Origin: Verrucomicrobiota bacterium
GTDB lineage: Bacteria > Verrucomicrobiota > Verrucomicrobiia > Verrucomicrobiales > DEV007
Length of the DNA stretch: 7,558 bases
Assembly: GCA_027618625.1 (NCBI GenBank)
Contig: JAQCER010000135.1
Span: 1-7,558, forward strand
Direction: 5' to 3'
A program made the position numbers and the translations under genes. The notes below the pieces were generated by a model. The model was given only the letters and a program-made list of their open reading frames with translations. It was not told the origin of the DNA and made no database searches. Positions 1 through 6,491 of this stretch are shown here, in pieces (position 1 is the first letter of the stretch; each line of letters begins with the position of its first letter).

Positions 1-963
<963 letters not shown>

Positions 964-1200
964 GAAAATTGACTGGTCAGAACCACATGGTTCACGCACT
1001 CCCCTCACCCAAAAATGGGTAATCGAAAGTGCTCTCGCCACGCTGGTTCTGTCCGTGCGCACCTCAATATAGATGCGCAGCGCACAAATTAACCTTATCT
1101 TCTTCTCAGATTTGAGCGCATCGGCATCTCAAATCGAGTTCCTGCTGTGTAAAAGAACGATTCGCGGGGACAAAAAAGCCGATCGCAACTCAACATCAGT
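964..1200 (-). promoter_or_regulatory. 16S rRNA leader and upstream region with inverted repeats
   Basis: This stretch precedes the rRNA start on the minus strand and should hold the rrn promoter and leader. Visible structures are: arms CAGAACCA (978-985) and TGGTTCTG (1044-1051), a perfect 8-bp long-range stem; a competing hairpin GAACCA/TGGTTC at 980-993; ACCCA/TGGGT around AAAA at 1007-1020; GTGCGC/GCGCAC at 1055-1060 and 1080-1085; and an 8-bp perfect inverted repeat at 1109-1135. No convincing rRNA promoter was found. The best candidate on the minus strand is TTGTCC (1173-1168) with TACACA (1151-1146) at 16-bp spacing, which is weak. I saw no clear boxA. That this is the leader follows from position. 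Functions of individual stems (processing, antitermination) are inference. Confidence 0.5.
1109..1135. repeat. Perfect 8-bp inverted repeat upstream of the rRNA gene
   Basis: GATTTGAG (1109-1116) and CTCAAATC (1128-1135) are exact inverted copies separated by 11 bases. The element lies about 146 bases upstream of the 16S 5' end. It could be a leader hairpin, if transcription starts further upstream, or a protein-binding site near the rrn promoter. The sequence alone does not decide. Confidence 0.6.
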
Positions 1201-1580
1201 GGTTGCGGTCGACGCTCACATCGAAGACGCGACTAGCGTTTCCGGCTAGTGCTGTCGATAGTAGCACCACTCCCTCCCTCGTCAAATCGTTTGGTGAAAT
1301 TAATTTTGGAGTCCCTGTCGACTCTCTGCAAATCGTTGATACATAATGATCGGATCTGCGAACTTTCTTTGAGAGAAGCCAGAATCGAAGGCTCGGCCTG
1401 GCATTTTCGACAGCGATCGCCACCGAGGCGATCAGTCAAGCGACCGCTCCACCGCTTTCCGGAGGCTCTGGCTACCGCCCGGCATCTCGCGGAACTCCTG
1501 CCGCTCTTCTCAAGCGATTCATTCTCAGCATTCGCCGAGAATTGCACCGGAAGAGAAGAATCAGTGCAAAATTGCGTCTT
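1201..1580. other. Gene-free stretch with no recognised gene
   Basis: Nothing here resembles a known protein. A plus-strand frame from 1249 to 1656 (135 codons) and minus-strand frames at 1196-1423 and 1233-1547 are open, but they overlap each other, have no recognisable motif or ribosome-binding site, and their composition is not protein-like. Two inverted repeats stand out: ACTAGC/GCTAGT at 1232-1250 (7-base loop) and ATTCTC/GAGAAT at 1521-1542 (10-base loop). GTGCT/AGCAC also pairs, with its first arm overlapping the end of the first repeat, around 1249-1267. The region probably serves as upstream DNA for the two divergent transcription units, possibly with a small RNA, but no evidence singles one out. 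Confidence 0.4.
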
Positions 1581-1596
1581 ATTGTTTGTAAACGAT
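1581..1596. promoter_or_regulatory. Imperfect palindrome over the -35 box (possible operator)
   Basis: The two 8-base halves of 1581-1596 match in inverted orientation at 6 of 8 positions, with the core GTTT/AAAC exact. It overlaps the putative -35 hexamer of the gene at 1637. Ribbon-helix-helix repressors often bind such sites and repress their own gene, so autoregulation is a reasonable inference, though unproven. Confidence 0.3.
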
Positions 1597-1610
1597 AGAA
1601 ACTGTATTAT
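1582..1610 (+). promoter_or_regulatory. Putative sigma-70-type promoter for the small regulator gene
   Basis: TTGTTT at 1582-1587 and TATTAT at 1605-1610 match the -35 and -10 consensus well, with the ideal 17-bp spacing. Transcription would start near 1617, giving a leader of about 20 bases before the ATG at 1637. The -35 box lies inside an imperfect 16-bp palindrome (1581-1596), which could be an operator. The local DNA is AT-rich compared with its surroundings. This is a consensus match only. Confidence 0.5.
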
Positions 1611-1636
1611 TATGGCATTCTTATTCTATACGAATC

Positions 1637-1849
1637 ATGGCACGCACGAAGAATAGCCTGGAAACGGTTCAGGTGACCTTGAGCACAACTATCCAGATCA
1701 AATGCTATCTGGATCAGCTGACGAACTCGGGTCTCTACGGGAAAAACGTCGCTGAGACGGCTACTCAACTGATTCAGGACCGGGTCAAAGACCTCATTAA
1801 ATCAGGGGATTTGATCAAACTCCCTCCGACTGCGACCATCGAATCCTGA
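1637..1849 (+). CDS. Small protein, probable ribbon-helix-helix DNA-binding regulator
   Basis: A 70-residue protein. After a short basic N-terminus (MARTKNS), residues 9-15 (ETVQVTL) look like the single beta strand of a ribbon-helix-helix domain. Two predicted helices follow, about 18-31 and 37-56 (the second through VAETATQLIQDRVKDLI), joined by a turn with Gly-Leu-Tyr-Gly (residues 32-35). Length and order fit antitoxin- or CopG/MetJ-like DNA binders. The family assignment is by pattern, not by a close relative I can name. The ATG sits about 20 bases after a predicted transcription start and has no Shine-Dalgarno sequence. The next gene starts 31 bases downstream and may be co-transcribed. 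If this were an antitoxin the neighbour would be expected to be a toxin, but that protein does not look like one. An alternative is a nonspecific small hypothetical protein. Confidence 0.6.
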   Translation: MARTKNSLETVQVTLSTTIQIKCYLDQLTNSGLYGKNVAETATQLIQDRVKDLIKSGDLIKLPPTATIES

Positions 1850-1880
1850 CAAATCCGAATACTCACCTGCCCACCACCCA

Positions 1881-2117
1881 ATGTCCCACAATCGCCTGTC
1901 CACCACCGAGTCGACGTTAGCCGTACCTCTGGAACTCGATCCCATCGACCTGGAAACCAACGCCCTGCACGGCCGCAGTGGAGGGTTCGACTACACGGAT
2001 CCCGATGAATGCGACCTTTTCCGGCTTGCCAACGATATTGCCCGCTATGATCCTGCCCTGACCGAAACGCTGGCGAAAATCGCGATCCGCAAGGCCCAGT
2101 TGAGCGAAGCGGGTTGA
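1881..2117 (+). CDS. Hypothetical acidic protein of 78 aa
   Basis: I do not recognise this protein. It has a polar N-terminus rich in Ser/Thr, an acidic middle with the segment FDYTDPDECDLFRLAND (about residues 36-52), and a C-terminal stretch (ALTETLAKIAIRKAQLSEA, about 59-77) that looks like an amphipathic helix. There is no signal peptide, membrane segment or catalytic motif, and it has none of the features of the RelE, MazF or PIN toxin families. It follows the putative regulator by 31 bases in the same direction and could share its transcript. No Shine-Dalgarno precedes the ATG; instead a 15-base near-repeat (1866-1880 and 1895-1909) flanks the start. An open minus-strand frame (1917-2195) overlaps it, but the plus frame reads more like a soluble protein. 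Existence is likely but not certain. Confidence 0.5.
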   Translation: MSHNRLSTTESTLAVPLELDPIDLETNALHGRSGGFDYTDPDECDLFRLANDIARYDPALTETLAKIAIRKAQLSEAG

Positions 2118-2193
2118 GCCGGTGCTACTTCTTTCTCTCCTTCCCGCTCTCAGGAGGTCAGCGGCAAGATTCCCACTCGGGAGGTATTGAGCC

Positions 2194-2215
2194 AAAAAAG
2201 GGGCGCCGCGCCCTT
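2194..2215 (-). terminator. Terminator-like hairpin oriented to the minus strand
   Basis: GGGCG (2201-2205) and CGCCC (2209-2213) form a GC-rich stem with a 3-base loop, extended by a G-T and an A-T pair. On the minus strand the stem is followed by an unbroken run of six T (2199-2194), the form of an intrinsic terminator. On the plus strand only TT follows, so it would terminate the upstream plus-strand genes poorly. No minus-strand gene ending here is visible. It may block antisense transcription heading towards the small genes, or act weakly in both directions. Confidence 0.4.
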
Positions 2216-2230
2216 ACAGAGGATGCTTCG

Positions 2231-2267
2231 CGATCCGTGCGATTGGTGTGATCCGTCGTGATCCGGC
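2231..2267. repeat. Degenerate tandem repeat, about 9-base unit, four copies
   Basis: Four consecutive units of 9-10 bases read CGATCCGTG, CGATTGGTG, TGATCCGTCG and TGATCCGGC, at 2231, 2240, 2249 and 2259. The common core is GATCCGT. The array is noncoding and lies 57 bases upstream of secG. Short GATCCGTG-like arrays occur between genes in several bacterial genomes, so this may be one copy of a dispersed family; only a genome-wide search would tell. Confidence 0.5.
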
Positions 2268-2323
2268 GCATTCATTGAACCCCTCCTTTACAATCTGCCC
2301 AGATTGGTACAACTTCGCTGCCT

Positions 2324-2875
2324 ATGTCCATTGTCATTAATATCCTGATGGTGCTTCTGGTTGCGCTGTGCCTCCTGATGCTTTTGATCATCCTTATGCA
2401 GCGTCCTAAGCAAGAAGGCCTCGGTGCGGCTTTCGGTGGTGGCATGATGGATGGCATGCTCGGTTCCGGCACCACGAACTTCCTGCAGAAGGGAACAGTC
2501 TACCTCACGGTGGGCTATTTCGTTTTGACCATGGCCCTGGATGTGATTCAAGCCCGCACCTCCGAAGCCCGGAGCCAGCAGGGACGGAATCTCGAAGTCC
2601 CCGCAGCAGCAACTTCCCCAGAAGAAGATCCAGAAGCGGTCGCTCCGGGGGCGATCGATGCGCCTGAGACTAGGGCTGGGACGACCGATATTACTCCCAA
2701 ACCATTCGATCCATCCATCGATCCGGCTCCAACTCCAGCTCCTGGCGATGACGCCGAGGCTGCGATTCCAGTTGAAGGCGACCTAGATGCCAGCGCCCCA
2801 GAAAGCAGCACTGGTGACGAAGGCCCTGCAGCTCCTGAGGCAGAGGAAGCTCCTGAAGTGGATACGCCAAACTAA
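2324..2875 (+). CDS. secG: Protein-export membrane protein SecG with long acidic C-terminal tail
   Basis: SecG is the small accessory subunit of the SecYEG translocon in the cytoplasmic membrane; it assists SecA-driven protein export. The family signature is clear: a first membrane helix at about residues 3-25, the loop QRPKQEGLGAAFGGG at 26-40, LGSGTTNFLQK at 46-56, and a second membrane helix at about 57-76. Typical SecG proteins have about 75-115 residues; this one has 183. The extra part, from about residue 77 to the end, is low-complexity, rich in Pro, Ala, Glu and Asp, strongly acidic, and probably disordered. The ATG at 2324 places the first helix directly at the N-terminus, as expected; there is no Shine-Dalgarno before it. 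The next gene, in the same direction, begins 93 bases after the stop and may be co-transcribed, with a strong hairpin in between. Confidence 0.93.
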   Translation: MSIVINILMVLLVALCLLMLLIILMQRPKQEGLGAAFGGGMMDGMLGSGTTNFLQKGTVYLTVGYFVLTMALDVIQARTSEARSQQGRNLEVPAAATSPEEDPEAVAPGAIDAPETRAGTTDITPKPFDPSIDPAPTPAPGDDAEAAIPVEGDLDASAPESSTGDEGPAAPEAEEAPEVDTPN

Positions 2876-2914
2876 GAAGTTCTTCCCAGGCGACAACAGC
2901 TCCTACCTCCAGCG

Positions 2915-2930
2915 GCGACGTGGACGTCGC
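2915..2930 (+). promoter_or_regulatory. Perfect hairpin between secG and the LPS fusion gene
   Basis: GCGACGT and ACGTCGC are exact inverted arms separated by GG; in RNA this would fold as a 6-bp GC-rich stem with a TGGA loop. It begins 39 bases after the secG stop and ends 38 bases before the TTG start of the next gene. No T run follows, so it is not a standard intrinsic terminator. Possible roles are transcript stabilisation, attenuation or a protein-binding site; none is shown by the sequence. Confidence 0.5.
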
Positions 2931-2968
2931 ATATTCGAGTGACCACCCAACTTGCGGTGCGGGTTTAG

Positions 2969-4978
2969 TTGCAATTAGACTCGACATTCGTGGCGAAGAA
3001 ACCTGAGCAGCAGCAGCACGTCGCATTCTTGAGGGATGCAGGCCAGTTGTTCGCCTACTGCGGCTATCGCGGGATCGAGTTCCTGACGTCGCTCCTGCCC
3101 ATCAGCCTGGTCTTCGCCTTTGGGCGCATTGCGGGAGCGTTGGCTTACATTGCCCTCCCCAGTTATCGCAGACTTGCCATCCGCAATCTGACCATCGCCT
3201 TTGGAGAGGAAAAATCTCCGGCCGAGATCCAGGAACTCGCGCGCGAGCATTTCCGCACGCTCGGCGCCAACCTGCTGTGCAGCATGAAAATGTCTACAAT
3301 GCCGGTGGAAGCTATCGCCGAGCGAGTAGACCTGACTGGGCTTGAGAATACCGAAGCTGCCGCAGCTGCGGGCAATGGACTGATCTATGCGATCTGCCAT
3401 ATGGGTTGCTGGGAAGCGCTGGCACAGACACCGGCTATCTCTCCGAAAATGGTGCCGGCCACCCTTTACCAGAGACTTTCCAACGCCAGGCTCGATGCCC
3501 ATATCCTGAAAAAACGCGGGCGTTGGGACTTCAAATTGTTTGATCGTAAGAGCGGCTTCTACGAACCACTGGCACACCTGCGGTCGAACGGCTCGCTCGG
3601 CATTCTTGCTGACCAGCACGCAGGCGACAGCGGTGTCTGGTGTCCGTTCTTCGGTCGCCTCGCTTCTACAACGAACCTCGCGGCACTGATGTCGCTTCGC
3701 ACCGGAGCACCCATCTGCGCGATTGCGATCACGACCACCGGCAAAGCGCGCTGGTCGATCCATGTCGGTAAACCCTTTCGCCCGCAAGACCACCCGAACG
3801 AAGACGCGAGCACGCTCACAGCGCGGCTCAACCTTTTTCTCGAAGAGGTCATCCGCAAGTCTCCGCGCGACTGGTTCTGGGTGCACAATCGCTGGAAGAC
3901 TCCCAAACCCAACTTCCTGGTCAGCCGCTACAAGCGAGGCATCTGCCTACCGCCGGGGATGAACGAGGCCAGCCTCAAACCATTCCGCATCCTTGTGCGC
4001 TCCCCGAACTGGCTGGGCGATGCCTGCATGGCGGTGCCTGCCGTGCGCGCCATCAAACACGGTCGCCCGGATGCGATCATCACCGTCCTGACACCTGACA
4101 AGATCGCCGACGTCTGGAGAGCCGTCCCTGAAGTCGACACCATCATCACCAAGGGCAACAAAGAGAGTGTTTTCAAAGTGGCAAGCAGCCTGAAGCAGGA
4201 GCCTGGCGTGATCTTTGATGTCGCCCTGCTGCTTCCCAACTCGCTGCGCACAGCCCTCGAAGTCTGGCTCGCTGGAATCGACCGCATCGTCGGCTATGCA
4301 GGCCACCATCGGCGATATCTGCTCAACCAGATCATCCCCGAGCGCAGCAATGGCCCTGTCGAACACCACGTACGCCATTACCTTCGTATGGCGCAACGCA
4401 TCGGTGCCGCCGTCCAACAGCGAGAGTTCTCAGCAGCGCTCGGCGAACCAACGCCGCCAGCGCCAGATGGAGTGGTTCGAATCGGACTATGCCCAGGTGC
4501 GGAATACGGATCAGCCAAACGCTGGCCCGCCGATCGGTTCATCGCCACTGCCAATGCGGTCGCGGAAGAGATCGACTGCGAGTGGCTTGTCTTTGGCTCC
4601 CCGAACGAAGCTGACTTGGGCAAGCAAGTAGCCAACGGCATCACTGGCAACGCAACCAATCTTGCAGGAAAGACCACCATCGTCGAACTCATCGACCACC
4701 TGCGCGACTGCGATCTACTGCTGACCAATGACACTGGCACCATGCATTTGGCCGCCTTGTTTGGCATTCACACGGTCTCAATTTTCGGCTCGACTGAACC
4801 TGCCTGGACCGGCCCGCTGGGCAAGAATCACACCGTCCTACGCAAGCACGTCGAGTGCACGCCTTGCTTCCTCCGCGAGTGCCCCATTGACTTCCGCTGC
4901 ATGGAGGCCATCACCGTCGACGCAGTCACTGAAGCCGTGCTACGGCGGACGCGGACGCTAGCACTGGAAGTCGGGTAG
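2969..4978 (+). CDS. waaF: Fusion protein: LpxL/HtrB-family lipid A acyltransferase + WaaF-family LPS heptosyltransferase
   Basis: One continuous frame of 669 codons carries two LPS enzymes. Residues about 22-310 are a late lipid A acyltransferase of the LpxL/HtrB family: an N-terminal hydrophobic segment (about 37-65), the catalytic HX4E motif as HMGCWE (H144, E149), ADQHAG at 214-219, FFGR at 227-230, and the closing WFWVHNRWK at 302-310. Residues about 338-669 are a GT9 heptosyltransferase: RILVRSPNWLGDACMA (340-355) with the presumed base D351, PGAEYGSAKRWP (509-520), NDTGTMHLAA (587-596), and the Cys cluster C630, C633, C638, C644 common in WaaF proteins. Acyl transfer and heptose addition normally use separate proteins at the inner membrane. 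An in-frame TAG at 2966-2968 directly precedes the TTG at 2969, so the start is TTG or the GTG at 2990 (residue 8). M331 (ATG at 3959) could start a separate heptosyltransferase. The exact donor sugar and acyl chain are not readable. Confidence 0.9.
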   Translation: MQLDSTFVAKKPEQQQHVAFLRDAGQLFAYCGYRGIEFLTSLLPISLVFAFGRIAGALAYIALPSYRRLAIRNLTIAFGEEKSPAEIQELAREHFRTLGANLLCSMKMSTMPVEAIAERVDLTGLENTEAAAAAGNGLIYAICHMGCWEALAQTPAISPKMVPATLYQRLSNARLDAHILKKRGRWDFKLFDRKSGFYEPLAHLRSNGSLGILADQHAGDSGVWCPFFGRLASTTNLAALMSLRTGAPICAIAITTTGKARWSIHVGKPFRPQDHPNEDASTLTARLNLFLEEVIRKSPRDWFWVHNRWKTPKPNFLVSRYKRGICLPPGMNEASLKPFRILVRSPNWLGDACMAVPAVRAIKHGRPDAIITVLTPDKIADVWRAVPEVDTIITKGNKESVFKVASSLKQEPGVIFDVALLLPNSLRTALEVWLAGIDRIVGYAGHHRRYLLNQIIPERSNGPVEHHVRHYLRMAQRIGAAVQQREFSAALGEPTPPAPDGVVRIGLCPGAEYGSAKRWPADRFIATANAVAEEIDCEWLVFGSPNEADLGKQVANGITGNATNLAGKTTIVELIDHLRDCDLLLTNDTGTMHLAALFGIHTVSIFGSTEPAWTGPLGKNHTVLRKHVECTPCFLRECPIDFRCMEAITVDAVTEAVLRRTRTLALEVG

Positions 4979-4985
4979 CTTCGCA

Positions 4986-5008
4986 AGACTGGTGGTAATC
5001 GCCGGTCT
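4986..5008 (+). terminator. Weak terminator-like hairpin after the LPS fusion gene
   Basis: AGACTGG (4986-4992) pairs with CCGGTCT (5002-5008) over seven positions, including one G-T pair, with a 9-base loop. It begins eight bases after the stop codon, a natural place for transcript-end structure. No T run follows, so factor-independent termination is doubtful. A 3'-end stabilising stem is equally possible. Confidence 0.3.
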
Positions 5009-5115
5009 CACATCCCAGATCAACATTCCACCGTCCTGCCTCCAACCTAACGTTCCTCTCATTGAAATCGATCGAAACCGTTGCTTTTTGGTAGGAAATT
5101 TTCTGCTCGCTGACT

Positions 5116-6477
5116 ATGAGTGATGCGATGATCACCACTGGCGAATCAAAGCGAGAATATGACGCGGCGGCCACCGTCGACGACAAGCTCCACTGCGTGC
5201 GTAAGGCCCAGCCAAAATGGGCGGCGACACCGGTTTCCGAGCGCGTTTCAACCCTGCGCGCAGCCCTAGAGTATTTCGAAACGAACCGCGAAGCGATCGC
5301 TGCCGACATCACCGCATCCATGCGCAAGCCACTTGCGCAAAGCCGCAATGAATTGAACGGTTTCTTCGCCCGCGCTGAATTCCTGCTCAATGCTGCCGAG
5401 TCCACCCTCGCTCCCGAAAGCCTTCCTCAAGCGGACGGTCTGCTGCGCCGCATCGAGCATGTGCCGCTCGGCGTGGTATTCATCATTTCCGCCTGGAACT
5501 ATCCGCTCATGATTTCGCTGAATGGCGTGCTCGCTGCCTTGCTTGCAGGCAATACCGTGCTGCTGAAACACGCCAGCCTCACCGCGAAAATCGGCGACCA
5601 CTTTGAGAACGCGTTCGGCCACATCAATGCGCATCCGGGGCTGCTTCGGCACGCATTTGCCGATCATTTGAAAGCCGGTGAGCTCATCCAGCAGCGTCAG
5701 GTCGATCACGTCGTGTTCACCGGTTCAGTCGAAGGCGGTCGCACCGTCAGCAGCCATTGCGGCGGGGCGATGCTCGATTGCCATCTTGAACTGGGGGGCA
5801 AGGACGCGGCCTACGTGGCCAGCGATGCCGATCCCGTATCGGCTGCAGAATCCGTGGTCGATGGTTGCATGTACAATGCTGGTCAGTCCTGCTGCGGCAT
5901 CGAACGCGTTTATGTTCACGCCGACATTTACGACGCCTTCCTCGAGCACGCGAAGAAGCTGATTGCCGCTTACCGATTGGGCGATCCCACTGACGCCAAC
6001 ACCACCATGGGCCCGCTGGCCGATCCAGGCGCGGCAGACACCATGGAAGATCAGGTCGACCAGGCCCTCGCCGCCGGTGCCGAAATCGCCTGCGGTGGTC
6101 AGCGCACGATCATCGATGGCGCCACCTTTTTCTCCCCCACCCTCGTGCTCAATCCCACGGCAGACATGGCGATCATGCGAGAGGAAAACTTCGGCCCGAT
6201 CATGCCCGTCATGAAAGTCCACGACGATGCCGAAGCGCTGGCGCACATCAATGACTGCGACTTTGGCCTCACCGCCGCAGTGTTTACTTCGTCCGTTGAG
6301 CGCGCCGAACGCCTGGCTGCGCAGATCGAAGCCGGCACCGTCTACATGAACCGCTGCGATTACCTCGATCCCGCATTGCCATGGACCGGCTACAAGCTGT
6401 CCGGTCGCGGCAGCGGACTTTCGCGCTACGCCTTCTACGGACTCACCAAACGCAAAGCCATCCACTTCAAGCCTTAG
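5116..6477 (+). CDS. NAD(P)-dependent aldehyde dehydrogenase, possibly for a gamma-glutamylated aldehyde
   Basis: A complete member of the aldehyde dehydrogenase superfamily, oxidising an aldehyde to the carboxylic acid in the cytoplasm. Family residues are all present: N128 in SAWNYP (125-130), K151 in LLKHAS, FTGS at 201-204, the general base E225 in LELGGK, the catalytic cysteine C259 in NAGQSCCGIER (254-264), and E357 in EENFGP (356-361). A length of 453 aa is within the normal range, slightly short. A second cysteine, C260, follows the nucleophile directly; this occurs in some subfamilies. The glutamine-synthetase-like gene 14 bases downstream suggests a role like PuuC, which oxidises gamma-glutamyl-aminobutyraldehyde in putrescine breakdown, but succinate-semialdehyde or other substrates are equally open. 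ATG at 5116 is chosen as the first start; ATG at 5128 (residue 5) is an alternative. No Shine-Dalgarno or clear promoter was seen upstream. Confidence 0.93.
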   Translation: MSDAMITTGESKREYDAAATVDDKLHCVRKAQPKWAATPVSERVSTLRAALEYFETNREAIAADITASMRKPLAQSRNELNGFFARAEFLLNAAESTLAPESLPQADGLLRRIEHVPLGVVFIISAWNYPLMISLNGVLAALLAGNTVLLKHASLTAKIGDHFENAFGHINAHPGLLRHAFADHLKAGELIQQRQVDHVVFTGSVEGGRTVSSHCGGAMLDCHLELGGKDAAYVASDADPVSAAESVVDGCMYNAGQSCCGIERVYVHADIYDAFLEHAKKLIAAYRLGDPTDANTTMGPLADPGAADTMEDQVDQALAAGAEIACGGQRTIIDGATFFSPTLVLNPTADMAIMREENFGPIMPVMKVHDDAEALAHINDCDFGLTAAVFTSSVERAERLAAQIEAGTVYMNRCDYLDPALPWTGYKLSGRGSGLSRYAFYGLTKRKAIHFKP

Positions 6478-6491
6478 CCTCAGCCTTAGCC
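6470..6491 (+). repeat. 12-base tandem duplication doubling the stop codon
   Basis: AGCCTTAGCC occurs at 6470-6479 and again at 6482-6491, a 12-base period with TC between. The first copy holds the aldehyde dehydrogenase stop (TAG, 6475-6477); the second holds another in-frame TAG (6487-6489). It ends immediately before the ATG of the next gene at 6492, so it makes up almost the whole spacer. Confidence 0.85.

Noticed and set aside
1066..1094. TATATT on the minus strand (1071-1066) as an rRNA -10 box
   Set aside because: At 17-bp spacing the -35 position reads GGTTAA, which does not resemble TTGACA.
1249..1656. 135-codon plus-strand open frame
   Set aside because: No motif or ribosome-binding site, Arg/Ser-rich uneven composition, two competing minus-strand frames, and it overlaps the better-supported gene and promoter at 1582-1849.
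1612..1656. 14-codon upstream frame (ATG at 1612) overlapping the start of the 70-aa protein
   Set aside because: It begins within the predicted -10/transcription-start zone, so it would probably not be in the mRNA; nothing else supports it.
1637..2117. Toxin-antitoxin pair
   Set aside because: The first protein could be an antitoxin-like DNA binder, but the second is acidic and shows no toxin family motif; kept as an uncharacterised pair.
1917..2195. 92-codon minus-strand frame
   Set aside because: Antisense to the 78-aa gene, with no recognisable features; it starts right at the T run of the minus-oriented hairpin, but this is not enough to call a gene.
2975..3886. 303-codon minus-strand frame inside the LPS fusion gene
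   Set aside because: The opposite strand encodes clear acyltransferase motifs; long antisense frames are common in GC-rich coding DNA.
5062..5090. TTGAAA as a -35 box for the aldehyde dehydrogenase gene
   Set aside because: No -10-like hexamer occurs at 16-18 bp spacing (the positions read CTTTTT, TTTTTG, TTTTGG).
5725..6465. 246-codon minus-strand frame inside the aldehyde dehydrogenase gene
   Set aside because: A shadow of a gene with complete catalytic motifs on the plus strand.
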